This document shows positions 25,558-34,346 of a DNA stretch of 64,000 nt, one piece after another; the first letter of the stretch is position 1, and each line of letters opens with the position of its first letter. The translations under genes were made by a program, and so were the position numbers. Location of the stretch: the NCBI RefSeq assembly GCF_030816485.1, contig NZ_JAUSYC010000001.1, positions 4,216,001 through 4,280,000 on the forward strand, written 5' to 3'. The notes below the pieces were generated by a model that was not told the origin of the DNA, did not search any database, and was given only the letters and a program-made list of their open reading frames with translations. This DNA comes from Arthrobacter sp. B1I2. Lineage in GTDB: Bacteria; Actinomycetota; Actinomycetes; Actinomycetales; Micrococcaceae.

Positions 25558-25578
25558 ATTAGATCAGAATGATCCAAT
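25558..25578. promoter_or_regulatory. GntR-type operator in amidase/GntR divergent promoter
   Basis: ATTAGATCA and TGATCCAAT form an inverted repeat with one mismatch and a three-base centre, between the divergent amidase and gntR genes. The length and symmetry fit a FadR-subfamily GntR operator that would control both directions. Confidence 0.6.
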
Positions 25579-25596
25579 AAAGGGAAGGGGGCTGGC

Positions 25597-26367
25597 GTGG
25601 GCCGTAAAGTAGCGGTTATGACCGATCAGCTGGAGGACACCGACGAGCCTTCGCGCCTTGGTGCCGGCAGGGTGCCCGGGATGGAGCGGCGCAGCGCTAT
25701 GGACGCGGTCCGGATGCGGATCGGCATGGCCATTTCCCTGGGCCTGCTGAAACCGGGCGAGCGGCTGCCGGACCAGGAGGACGTGGCCCTCGGTTTGTCC
25801 GTCAGCCCGATTACCGCCCGGCGTGCGCTGGCGAGCCTGGCGGAGCAGGGCGTTGTGGTGCGGCGGCGCGGCCGGGCCGGCGGGACATTTGTGGCGGACT
25901 CCCCGCCTACCGAGATTTTGGCGTCACTCTCCGCGTCACCGGCAGAGTCGCAGGCGGTGAACCGGCTGGTGGACCGGCGGCTGCTGTTCGAATGCGCGGT
26001 GACGCACTACGCGGCGGTCAATGCCACGCCTGAGCAGCTTGATGAGCTGGAACGGCTGACGCGGGAGATGGCGGAGTCGAGCGACTGGTCCTACTACCAC
26101 CGGATCGACGAGCAGTTCCACCAGCTGGTGGGCACGGCGTCGTGCCTGGACACCGCCGTCGGGGTCTACCACGAGACGCTCGCCGAGCTGTACGACTACT
26201 TCATCCCCTACCCCATCGAGAAGCTGCACACCTCGAACCAGGACCACATCGCTTTGGTGGCAGCCCTGCGCGCCCGGAACGCTGAGGAAGCGGTGGAGGT
26301 GGCCCGGAAGCACGTGGACATTCTGCACCGGACGATGTTTATGGGGCTGGCGCAGGGCCGAGTTTAG
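25597..26367 (+). CDS. GntR/FadR-family regulator with FCD domain
   Basis: The 256-residue protein begins at GTG after a strong AAGGGAAGGGGG stretch. A winged-helix domain occupies about 25-95 (GERLPDQEDVALGLSVSPITARRALASLAEQGVVVRRRGRAGG). An FCD ligand-binding domain occupies about 115-250, with the metal/ligand histidines in YYHRIDEQFHQLVG and the final RKHVDILHRTMFMGL helix. It is divergent from the amidase-permease-nitrilase operon and probably represses it until an amide or amine ligand binds. Two decayed copies of its 3' half lie downstream at about 32.7-33.1 and 35.4-35.6 kb. Confidence 0.87.
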   Translation: MGRKVAVMTDQLEDTDEPSRLGAGRVPGMERRSAMDAVRMRIGMAISLGLLKPGERLPDQEDVALGLSVSPITARRALASLAEQGVVVRRRGRAGGTFVADSPPTEILASLSASPAESQAVNRLVDRRLLFECAVTHYAAVNATPEQLDELERLTREMAESSDWSYYHRIDEQFHQLVGTASCLDTAVGVYHETLAELYDYFIPYPIEKLHTSNQDHIALVAALRARNAEEAVEVARKHVDILHRTMFMGLAQGRV

Positions 26368-26727
26368 GCCGCCACGTGCGGCTAGCGCGCTGCGACTACC
26401 GTCATCTGTTGGCAATATACTCATCGCGGACATCACCAGAAGCTCGGCGTGAACCTAGAAAGCATCAATAAAGAATCAAGATTAGCGATTGATAATCAGG
26501 ATTCGCGCAGCTTTATCCCAGGAACCAAAATGCCGGCCTTTTCTCAGATGTAATGAAATTACTTGACGCTATTGGGGGAAGCGAAGATGTTGTGTCTGTC
26601 GCTGGATCGGTGTACCGATTCTGCGGTCCGAGCTCCACGCTGAATTCCTTCATGCGCGTCCATCACCGCACCCAACCCCGCACGCTTCGCATCGCACGTC
26701 GGTCAGGTGTCCTATGGAAGGACTCTC
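26368..26727. other. AT-richer intergenic stretch
   Basis: No gene is recognised between gntR and the TM2 protein gene. The stretch is visibly richer in A and T than the flanking loci (for example AATAAAGAATCAAGATTAG) and probably contains the promoter of the TM2 gene. I see no strong hairpin or repeat in it. Confidence 0.4.
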
Positions 26728-27642
26728 ATGAGCCAGCAACCCTACACCGCCCCTTTTCCCGCAAATTACGGCTATGGTCAGCCGCCAGTGAGCTACAAGT
26801 CGTTCCTGACCACTTGGCTGCTCTCACTACTCCTGGGCGTGTTCGGCGTCGACCGCTTCTATCTTGGCAAGGTGGGGACCGGCGTTCTGAAGTTGGTCAC
26901 CTTTGGGGGGCTGGGCGTTTGGGCCCTAATCGACCTCATTTTGGTTCTGGCGAACAAAACCCGCGATAAGCAGGGACTGCTGCTGGAAGGTTACGACAGG
27001 CACAAAAAAGTGGCCCTGATCGTCACCGGCGTTGTAATTCTCCTAAGCATCGTCGTCAACTCGGCCCGGGCTGGCTCTACCTCTTCGTCTGCGCCTGCTG
27101 CTTCCACTCCCAAGGTCGCCACTGCAGCTCAGACCGCGTCTGCCACCCCAACGCCCACCAAAGACCCGGCCGTAGCTGCTGCAGAGGCGGAAGCCTCCGC
27201 AAAGGCGAAGGCTGAGAAGGACGCTGCGGCTAAGGCAAAAGCAGACGCTGACGCGGCTGCTAAGGCTGAAGCCGATGCGGCAGCCAAGGCAAAAGCCGAA
27301 GCAGACGCCGCCGCTAAAGCTCAGGCTGAGGCGGAAGCCGCCGCCAAGAAGGGGACCATCAGCCAGCAGAGCGCCCAGCGGAAAGCCGGCGACTACCTCA
27401 AGTTCACCGCCTTCTCGCGGTCCGGCCTGATCGATCAGCTGGTGTACGAGAAGTTCTCCTTGGCGGACTCAACTTGGGCGGTGGACCACATGACAATTGA
27501 CTACAACGAGCAGGCAGCCAAGAAAGCCAAGGATTACTTGAAGTTCAGCTCCTTCTCGCGTTCCGGGCTGGTCGATCAGCTGCTCTTTGAGGGCTATACG
27601 GCGGAGCAGGCCGAGTTTGGAGCCAGTACGACGGGCCTCTAA
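26728..27642 (+). CDS. TM2-domain protein with coiled coil and Ltp repeats
   Basis: The ATG at 26728 follows GGAAGGA and gives 304 residues. Residues 20-80 form a TM2 domain (TWLLSLLLGVFGVDRFYLGK ... GVWALIDLILVL). A further hydrophobic segment lies at 95-111. An Ala/Lys-rich coiled coil with repeating AKAEADAAAKA units spans about 150-215. Two tandem Ltp-type repeats finish the protein, each with a KAxDYLKFxxFSRSGLxDQLxxE core. Ltp repeats occur in cell-surface lipoproteins, including phage superinfection-exclusion proteins. Topology suggests an inner-membrane anchor with the repeats outside. Lipoprotein genes follow. A role in envelope function or phage exclusion is inference. Confidence 0.8.
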   Translation: MSQQPYTAPFPANYGYGQPPVSYKSFLTTWLLSLLLGVFGVDRFYLGKVGTGVLKLVTFGGLGVWALIDLILVLANKTRDKQGLLLEGYDRHKKVALIVTGVVILLSIVVNSARAGSTSSSAPAASTPKVATAAQTASATPTPTKDPAVAAAEAEASAKAKAEKDAAAKAKADADAAAKAEADAAAKAKAEADAAAKAQAEAEAAAKKGTISQQSAQRKAGDYLKFTAFSRSGLIDQLVYEKFSLADSTWAVDHMTIDYNEQAAKKAKDYLKFSSFSRSGLVDQLLFEGYTAEQAEFGASTTGL

Positions 27643-27886
27643 CGGTAGAGCACGGAATCTAGCGCTCAGGCGAAGTAGGTCCCATCACACGTTGGGCAAC
27701 CGAAACATGCACTGACTGCTGTGCCTAGGGTCCTCTTGTTCGCTGTCCAGGAGGACCCTGGCCGACAGGTAGTTTCCAATTAGACGAAAGTCCGTCATAC
27801 GGCGGTGTGGCCCAGAAGATACCAGGAGCGCCTCAACTGGTAATCGAGCCGCAACAGGCATCCAAATCGTCAACACACACATATAG

Positions 27887-28312
27887 ATGGAAATTAGTTT
27901 GAAAATCATCGCAACTTTAGCCAGCGGAGCGCTCCTGTGCTTCGCCCTTTCAAGCTGCGCGGGGTCACCGCAAGCAGTTCCCACCGTCACGCATACCGTG
28001 ACCCAGACGGCAACAGTGACTGTGACGGCGACCGCCACGATTACTGCTGAACCGGTTGCTCCTGCCATAGTTGCGGCCCCGGCGCCGGCTCCTGCTGCTC
28101 CAGCGACTGCCGTAATTCCGGCCAACGTTGCGGGAATCAATGCAGAGGCACTTGATGATGAGCTTTCGGCTTTGGGCTTCAAAAAGGTCGTTTACAACTC
28201 TGACACTGGCAAAACCGTGCTGTTGCTCAGCAATTGGACGGTCACCGGAGTTGACAACGCCGGTGCCGAACAAGCCGTCGACAAGGCCGTCGTGGTTCAC
28301 GTGACCAAGTAG
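27887..28312 (+). CDS. Lipoprotein with PASTA-like domain
   Basis: The 141-residue protein has a signal peptide ending in a lipobox, LSSC at about 21-24. A Thr/Val/Ala/Pro-rich linker (VTHTVTQTATVTVTATATI) follows, then a C-terminal PASTA-like unit, NVAGINAEALDDELSALGFKKV ... DKAVVVHVTK. Such domains bind cell-wall fragments or serve as structural modules. It is expected to be anchored to the outer face of the membrane. The 244 bases before it contain no recognisable gene. Its neighbours are other envelope proteins. Confidence 0.7.
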   Translation: MEISLKIIATLASGALLCFALSSCAGSPQAVPTVTHTVTQTATVTVTATATITAEPVAPAIVAAPAPAPAAPATAVIPANVAGINAEALDDELSALGFKKVVYNSDTGKTVLLLSNWTVTGVDNAGAEQAVDKAVVVHVTK

Positions 28313-28778
28313 GTCCTACTCCGTCCAAAGTTGACGCTTGTAGGGCTTCTGCGTGCTGATTTCGCTCAACCGCTTCAACGCTCGTTACCTTCGGACGGCG
28401 TTCAAAGGCGCCCGGCATCCTCATCAGTTTGAGTACCGCAGTAACTGGGCCCACCGACGGTCCAGCCCACCAAGGCATACGTGCACGCTGGGGACCCGCC
28501 CGTCCCCGGCGACGCGTCCAGCTTTGGGGGACAGGAGCCGACCGACCATTTCTAGTCCATCGGAACCCTCGCTGTGATCAGATGGGGCGCTGGATTCAGC
28601 GCGCGAGCGATGAGGCAGGATCTGCCTGGCGGACGCGACAGCCCCTTCGAGGAGGGTCTCGAGAAATTAATGCGCCGTTCCCCGGCAATCGAGCCAAGTC
28701 CACCGCATGCCAAAGCCCATTCACGTGCTTGACGAAGTCCGGACATGATAGCCACCCTTCCCGACGAGGTCAACATAA
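28313..28778. other. Non-coding or unrecognised stretch
   Basis: I see no convincing gene, repeat or hairpin here. Short open frames in all directions lack ribosome-binding sites and recognisable motifs. Confidence 0.4.
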
Positions 28779-29231
28779 CTAGAAGCTGACTGCGACTCCG
28801 CCGCCTCGGAATTTTGCTTGGTGTTCCACGAATGGAGCCACCCACCATGAATCAATCTGGTGTAGGTGGACTCGAACTGCGGGCACTTCGTAACTGGTCA
28901 TACCACCAGGGACCACTTGGGCGGGAGACAGCGAGAGTACATCAAGTGTCGGCATGGTATCCCCCGGAGACATGGCATCCAAGATCTCTCTGGCCTTCTG
29001 GTCAGCAATGAGGTCTTTTTCCTGCCGGGACGTCTTCCAGTTGCCCGCATCCTTGAAGAATTCCACTCCGAATTCTTTAAAGTTCCTTTCAGCAAATGTG
29101 GATGTGGATACGGGCTTGCCAACGTAAACAGTTGCCCCGCAAACGACCACTATGCGGTAGAGGTCTGCCCCGCCCTCTGCGGCTTTTACAATGGCTTGCA
29201 GGTGAGGGTCGATAACTTCGATAGTTTCCAT
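28779..29231 (-). CDS. Hypothetical protein
   Basis: The 150-residue frame has a protein-like composition, with an N-terminal IDPHLQAIVKAAEGGADLYRIVVVCGATVYVGKPV segment of alternating helix and strand and a central charged stretch. No family is recognised and no signal peptide is seen. The ATG lacks a clear ribosome-binding site, so both the start and the gene itself are uncertain. It is divergent from the lipoprotein gene at 29549. Confidence 0.45.
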   Translation of the reverse strand: METIEVIDPHLQAIVKAAEGGADLYRIVVVCGATVYVGKPVSTSTFAERNFKEFGVEFFKDAGNWKTSRQEKDLIADQKAREILDAMSPGDTMPTLDVLSLSPAQVVPGGMTSYEVPAVRVHLHQIDSWWVAPFVEHQAKFRGGGVAVSF

Positions 29232-29548
29232 TCAGGAACTATAACAACAAGAACATTCATGACTTCGTCTCTCAACGTTTTGGTGATGAGCCCCAGTGGT
29301 TTGTCTTTGTCGAGAGAATTGCAGCCCCGCCTGGGACTAGGACGCTTGGGTGCGGAAGACGACAACTTTCATCCGGGAAGTACACGCACAACGCAGGCTC
29401 GTTGTCTATGCCCTCCCCCTGTTCTAGACCGCAGGCAGCAGCGAACGGCCATGGGCGGCCTGCGAAAAGCCGATGCTTCACGTCATGATCCTGAGTGAGG
29501 AATCTCTGTCGCTATGATGACGTGTCTCGTCGTTCTAAATGGGGAAAA
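29232..29548. other. Divergent intergenic stretch
   Basis: No gene is recognised between the divergent hypothetical and lipoprotein genes. Promoters for both are presumably here, but I could not pick a reliable one. Confidence 0.35.
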
Positions 29549-30175
29549 ATGAATACTTTTCGCACTGTTGCTGGGGCCGCCTTCCTTGGCCTCATTCTCA
29601 GTTCCTGCTCATCTCCGGCTCCGGAAACGGCGCCCACTGTATCGGTCCCACCTGCGGCCACGCAGACTGCCACTCCTGCGCCGACACCGACACCAAGTCG
29701 CAAGGAGAATGCGAGGGGGCAGTTGATCAAGGAAATTGGCGAAACTGCATCGCAGCTTACCGATCCGAAATCGGATTCTCCCACAATGACCTTCAAGGTC
29801 ACCTCGATTCAGCCGATTGAGTGCGATGCACCCTACGCTACTCAACCGACCGGAACCATCATTGGGATCAGCATGGAAGTTGCCACCACGAGCACTTTCT
29901 CCGGCCCCCTTACCGTCAATGGTGAGGAAGGACTTATCAGCTTCGATCCGTACTACTGGAAAGGCTATGCCGCGAACGGAACCCGTATGAACAAGGTGGA
30001 TTCGACTGCTGTTCAGGGGTGCCTTCCCGACGAAAGTAAAATTCTTCCCAGTTACATAGGCAAAGGGGAACAGCTCAACGGCTTGGTTCTTCTTGATGTC
30101 TCATCGTCTTCAGGTGAAGTTTCTTATGACCCGTCAGGTGGTGGCGGCTGGGCTTGGAAATACCCGTCGGCCTAA
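29549..30175 (+). CDS. Lipoprotein
   Basis: I start at the ATG preceded by GGGGAAAA, which puts a signal peptide first: FRTVAGAAFLGLILSSC, with lipobox LSSC at about 17-20. The 208-residue product has a Pro/Thr linker and then a beta-rich domain (MTFKVTSIQPIEC ... GTIIGISMEVATTSTF) that recalls DUF4352-like immunoglobulin-type lipoproteins. Two cysteines (in PIECDAP and VQGCLPD) could form a disulfide. It should sit on the outer membrane leaflet face. It precedes a terminator and a permease relic. Confidence 0.75.
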   Translation: MNTFRTVAGAAFLGLILSSCSSPAPETAPTVSVPPAATQTATPAPTPTPSRKENARGQLIKEIGETASQLTDPKSDSPTMTFKVTSIQPIECDAPYATQPTGTIIGISMEVATTSTFSGPLTVNGEEGLISFDPYYWKGYAANGTRMNKVDSTAVQGCLPDESKILPSYIGKGEQLNGLVLLDVSSSSGEVSYDPSGGGGWAWKYPSA

Positions 30176-30277
30176 TCAAATAGTCATTCAAATCCCACGC
30201 AGTGAGGCCGTCCAGATGCCCGGCCATCACGAACCATCTGCGCTACGAGCCTGAGGCCCATCCCTGTAAGGCAAAGA

Positions 30278-30302
30278 GCGCGTCCGGCCAGGCCGGACGC
30301 GC
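30278..30302. terminator. Rho-independent terminator, copy 1
   Basis: GCGCGTCCGGCC and GGCCGGACGCGC form a perfect 12-base inverted repeat around a single A, followed by CTTTC. It is closely related to the hairpins at 43678 and 58611, and here too a permease 3' end lies beside it. Confidence 0.7.
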
Positions 30303-31065
30303 CTTTCGCGTGCCATCACCCGCAAAGCGGTTCAGGCTGATTGTGTCGCTGAGCACGGGCTGCTTGTCTCCGCCTGAAGCTTCGACAACGCGGCCCGCAA
30401 CTTTCCCGGAACGGGAACGGTGGTTCAGCCAGTCCGCCAAGCACAACCGTGACCACGCCGAAGGCGACGCTGGCCAGGACCGCGACCACCGGCACCCGGG
30501 CCTTGGACACGGAAGCAAGCAGACGTGGAGCTTCACATCGCTCGGCGAGGGAACGCCATCCACGAAGCACGGTAGAAGTAGGCATTGCGGGCGGAGAGCA
30601 GTGCCGCCACGGCCACCAGCGTGATGGCGGTGGCCGCACCCGGCATCTTCACGCTGCGGGCCGGCTCCGCAGTCTCGGATGCCGCCACAGAGACAATCTC
30701 GCTGCCGCCAAACGCGAATGCCACCACAAACAGCGCCGTGGCAATCCCGGCGAAGCCTCTCGGCGCGAAGCCGGTAACGGTGAAGTTGGGCAGGGCCGGC
30801 GACTGCACGCCCGGCAGCCAGCCGAAGAACAGAGCGGCGCCCACCAGGAGGAACCCGACGATGGCCGCCACCTTCAGCAGCGCGAACCAGAACTCGAACT
30901 CAGCAAAGTTCTTCACGCTGGTCAGGTTCGCGGCGGTGAGCACCACGATGAACACAAACGCCATCAGACACACCGGCAGGGCCGGGAAGATGGTGGCAAG
31001 CAGGCCCGCCGCACCGAGCACCTCGGCCGCAATCACGACGACCAGCTGCAGCCACCAGATAGAAT
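30303..31065 (-). pseudogene. Decayed APC permease copy
   Basis: This segment aligns block by block with the permease gene at 58688-60100 on the same strand. The reverse translation still reads WWLQLVVVIAAEVLGAAGLLA, LTSVKNFAEFEFWFALLKVAAIVG and FAFGGSEIVSVAASETAEPARSVK. Two internal deletions are visible, one near 30437 (removing the segment equivalent to roughly 58770-59045) and one near 30650 (equivalent to about 59263-59393). The N-terminal part is missing beyond 31065, where similarity to the intact gene stops. It cannot encode a transporter. Confidence 0.8.
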
Positions 31066-31304
31066 GGATGGGCGATTCCTGCCACCTCGCCGTCACGCGC
31101 GAACAGCTCCGTGAGGGCGCCAACAAACAGCTCTACGGCGGCTAATCGATTAGCCTCTACTTCGAAACCGGTGAGAGACTCACCATTCCGGCTCACTCAT
31201 GCTCACGTGAACGACGGCCAGCACCAGGCCCACGCGCCGCCGTCGTAATTTCCGACGCCTGGTCCTGCCCCGGTGACGCATCAGTTACGCCCTACTGCCC
31301 TGCA

Positions 31305-32579
31305 CTATCGGGGAACAAGCCGCCACAGGGACGTGACCTCGGCCGTGCGCGCCTCGAACAGAGGATCGTCGCGGTCCGACGCCTTCGGATGCGTTGGCTT
31401 GGTGTCCAGCCGTTCCACCACCTTCAGCCCCGCCGCCTTGATGGCCGTCAGCAGATCCTCACGCGACCGCAGGCCAAGGTGCTCGGCCAGGTCGGAGAGG
31501 ACAAGCCAGCCCTCACCGCCCGGCTCCAGATGGTCGGGGAGTTCATTCAGGAAGCGGAACAGCATCCTGCTTCCGGGGTCGTAGACGGCGCTGTCCAGGG
31601 TGGAATGCGGCATGGCCGGAATCCAGGGCGGGTTGCACACGACGAGCGGTGCCCGTCCGGGCGGGAACATGTCGGTCAGGACGGCCTCAGCACGGTCCTG
31701 GACACCGAGGTTCCGGAAATTCTCAGCGGCGCAGGCGATTGCACGAGGCTCATTGTCCGTGGCCACCACGCGTTGGACGCCACGGCGCGCGAGAACCGCA
31801 GCGAGCACCCCGGTGCCGGTACCGACGTCGAACGCCAGCGAGTCAGAGGGCAGCGCAGCGGCGGCCACGAGATCCACATACTCACTCCGGGTGGGGAAGA
31901 ACGTGCCATAGTGCGGGTGGATGCGGCCCTGCAGGGCATCGACGTAGACGCCATTCCGTCGCCACTCATGCGCACCAATTGCCCCCACAAGCTCATGCAG
32001 CGACACGACGGAAGGTTCGCCGATATCGCCGTACGCTTCAGCGGCCGCCTCCCGGATATCCGGTGCGCGGCGCAGCGGCACCACCGGGCCCGGGTCAAGG
32101 GGAATCAGCAGTAAACCGAGAATGCGTGCGCGATGCGAGCGGGACTGCCGATGCCGATAAAACTTCTCGGCCGGAGTACCTGCGACCTTCTTGCCGGCGC
32201 CTACCCGCCGGTCCAGGGCGTTGAGGATCTGCCGCGCGTTCTGGAAGTCACCGTGCCAGAGCATCGCGATCCCCTGTGACGCCATCCGGTACGCCTCGTC
32301 GGCGGTGAGGGAGTCGGAGACCACTTCGACGCGCTTCGGCGCCGGCCTGCCATTCGCCGAACGCCATCGGGCGGTCATACTCTCACCAGCCTCGACCCAG
32401 GACACAAGGGCGCGCTCATCTACCGCAGCTGTGGGCGCCGGCGTGGGGTCCGACGTCGGGATTCCCCCGGGAGTTGGTCTGTCGATACTGATAAAGGATC
32501 CATTCCAAGAGTCCGCGGCGGATCGAAGACTGACGATTGCGGCGGCGATTCCACCATGTCCAAGGCTACGGCCCAGCAT
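31305..32579 (-). CDS. Class I SAM-dependent methyltransferase
   Basis: Up to 424 residues from the longest frame. The C-terminal half is a small-methyltransferase domain: DVGTGTGVLAAVLARRG (motif I), an acidic residue at ATDNEPRA, and NPPWIPAMPHS, the NPPW signature of enzymes that methylate amino groups of bases or of glutamine (RsmC/HemK-like). The N-terminal half (SWVEAGESMTARW ... HGDFQNARQILNALDRR) is a conserved actinobacterial extension of unknown role. The true start is unclear: the first roughly 50 residues are low-complexity and no ribosome-binding site is evident. It sits between two relics. The substrate is not evident. Confidence 0.75.
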   Translation of the reverse strand: MLGRSLGHGGIAAAIVSLRSAADSWNGSFISIDRPTPGGIPTSDPTPAPTAAVDERALVSWVEAGESMTARWRSANGRPAPKRVEVVSDSLTADEAYRMASQGIAMLWHGDFQNARQILNALDRRVGAGKKVAGTPAEKFYRHRQSRSHRARILGLLLIPLDPGPVVPLRRAPDIREAAAEAYGDIGEPSVVSLHELVGAIGAHEWRRNGVYVDALQGRIHPHYGTFFPTRSEYVDLVAAAALPSDSLAFDVGTGTGVLAAVLARRGVQRVVATDNEPRAIACAAENFRNLGVQDRAEAVLTDMFPPGRAPLVVCNPPWIPAMPHSTLDSAVYDPGSRMLFRFLNELPDHLEPGGEGWLVLSDLAEHLGLRSREDLLTAIKAAGLKVVERLDTKPTHPKASDRDDPLFEARTAEVTSLWRLVPR

Positions 32580-32720
32580 TCCGCACCATCATCCGGCAGC
32601 GAACCAAGCTTCTTGATCGATGGCGGCTGGAGCCCTTGAACCTACATTGTAAGGATACAGGCGCCCTATAACCGCCCCTGCCGGACGCGGGTGTCAGCGA
32701 TGGTCTAACAATCAGCCACA

Positions 32721-33050
32721 TGATCCCGATGGAGCGGTTGCCGAGTGAGATGGCGGAGTCGAGCACTGGTCTTACTACCACGGATGGACGAGCAGTTCCA
32801 TCAGCTGGTGGGTACGGCGTAGTGCCTGGACACCGCCGTCGAGGTTTACCACGAGACCCTCGCCGAGCCGTACGACTACTTCATCCCCTATCCCATCGAG
32901 AAGCTGCATAAATCGAACCGCGACCACATCGCGCTCGTGGCAGCCCTCCGTGCCGGAAATGTTGAGGAAGCGGTGGAGGTCTCGCGGAAGCACGTGGACA
33001 TCCTGCACCGGACGATGTTTGTGGGGCTGGCAAAGGGTGGTGGAACTTAA
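32721..33050 (+). pseudogene. Decayed GntR FCD-domain 3' copy, scar 1
   Basis: The segment matches the last 330 bases of the gntR gene at 25597-26367, in the same orientation, almost word for word (for example GACTACTTCATCCCCTA, CGGAAGCACGTGGACAT, CTGCACCGGACGATGTTT). Small deletions near 32764 and 32782 shift the frame, and a GTCGTGC to GTAGTGC change adds a stop. The end is a TAA beside the monooxygenase gene. It is a non-coding relic of the regulator's ligand-binding half. Confidence 0.85.
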
Positions 33051-33077
33051 GCCACCACCATGGCTTCCGTTCCCCGC

Positions 33078-34286
33078 TCAGGAAACCCTGGCCCTCAGAA
33101 AGCTTCGTACGCAGTTGGCGATGACTTCGGCGTCTCTGGGAAAACCTATGAAGTTCCCGGAAGTCCGGTGTATCAGCCACCGTAAACCGATAAACCAGAT
33201 ACCCGGAGCAGGCGAAGCTGCTCCTTGACGCAACGGCGCCCCCGCGGCATCTGTGAGACCCTCCCCAAGCCAGTGGAATGCGCCCGTGTAGCCGGTGCAC
33301 CAAATGACACTGCCTATCCCCGCGTTCCGAAGGTGAAGTTGTCGGGGCGGATCGATCTCAATCGGCAGTTCCCCTGGGTCCGGTTCGGCCGCTGGTGCGC
33401 TAAGCCCGTGAGCCTGAATATGTGCGTCAATCATGCCTCGAATATCCGCCGCGGCATGGTTTCCGTAGGCAATGTTGGCTGCTGTGCTGTCGTCGAAAGC
33501 GAGGGTCTCACCTTGACCTGCTACGAGTCGGCCGGTGAGTGTTGCTCCGGCGTTGGACAGCAGCTGCAGACTTATGTCGTGCCCGAGGGGCGCCCGCAAA
33601 GCCGGTACGGCTTGGACCAATCGGGGGTCTGGCAGGTCCTCGGGACGGTGTTCAAAGAAGCCTGCCTCGTCCAACCACCGCAGAGTGTCTCTTCCGCGAT
33701 ACTTTGCCGATGCGCGACCGACCGGGCAGGTTGCCAGCCAGACACGTCTGCCTGCCGCCAGTAAGTCTTCACTGATCTGCGTCCCGGACTGTGCGCTGCC
33801 GACAACCAGCACCGCCCCTTCGGGCAGATCGCTGGGCTTTCTATATGTTGCGGCATAACGTTGCATGATTCGATCCGGCAGCCGGCCTGCCAGGGCAGGC
33901 ACACGAGGTACGTTCTCACCGCCGCTTGCAACCACGATGGTGCGGGCTTGAAGTTGGCCTCCACTTGTCCGGAGGAGCCACCGATCGTCAAGCCGGGCCA
34001 GCCCGACGACGTCGACGCCCGTAAGCACCGGCGCTCTCGAAGCCAGCTCTTCCAGACGCTGAACCACTTCCTGTCGGGTCAGGTACGTGTCCGGGTCCTG
34101 GGCACCTAGCATCGTGTTCATGAACGCTGGGTTGTTGATATGCAGCGAATCCCAGCGCTGGGTCCGCCACGTTTCACCTGACCGAGCCCGCTCCAGAACG
34201 ACATGCTCGATGCCGAGTCCCGATAGCGAGGAGCTAGCGGCGAGCCCGGCGGGGCCAGCTCCAACCACCACACAATCAATGACCAT
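33078..34286 (-). CDS. Flavin-containing monooxygenase-like oxidoreductase
   Basis: The 402-residue protein has an N-terminal FAD-binding Rossmann motif (VVVGAGPAGLAASSSL, about 6-21) and a second NAD(P)H-binding Rossmann segment (AVLVVGSAQSGTQISEDLLAAG, about 158-179). The C-terminal NAGIGSVIWCTGYTGAF strand is typical of the FMO/CzcO group. These enzymes use NADPH and oxygen to oxygenate small nucleophiles or ketones. It lies immediately downstream of a Crp/Fnr regulator on the same strand and is bounded on both sides by GntR 3' relics, so the two genes form a self-contained cargo block. Confidence 0.82.
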   Translation of the reverse strand: MVIDCVVVGAGPAGLAASSSLSGLGIEHVVLERARSGETWRTQRWDSLHINNPAFMNTMLGAQDPDTYLTRQEVVQRLEELASRAPVLTGVDVVGLARLDDRWLLRTSGGQLQARTIVVASGGENVPRVPALAGRLPDRIMQRYAATYRKPSDLPEGAVLVVGSAQSGTQISEDLLAAGRRVWLATCPVGRASAKYRGRDTLRWLDEAGFFEHRPEDLPDPRLVQAVPALRAPLGHDISLQLLSNAGATLTGRLVAGQGETLAFDDSTAANIAYGNHAAADIRGMIDAHIQAHGLSAPAAEPDPGELPIEIDPPRQLHLRNAGIGSVIWCTGYTGAFHWLGEGLTDAAGAPLRQGAASPAPGIWFIGLRWLIHRTSGNFIGFPRDAEVIANCVRSFLRARVS

Positions 34287-34346
34287 GACGCGCCTGCCTT
34301 AATCGATCTTCTGGGAGCTCCAGTGTGAGCCGGGATGGGTGGCCTG

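Noticed and set aside
23524..25572. A 682-codon open frame on the plus strand opposite the permease and amidase genes
   Set aside because: It is the complement of two clear genes with membrane and nitrilase motifs, has no recognisable domain, and long antisense frames are expected in GC-rich coding sequence.
28353..28782. Small open frames downstream of the PASTA-like lipoprotein
   Set aside because: No ribosome-binding sites, no motifs and mutually overlapping in several frames.
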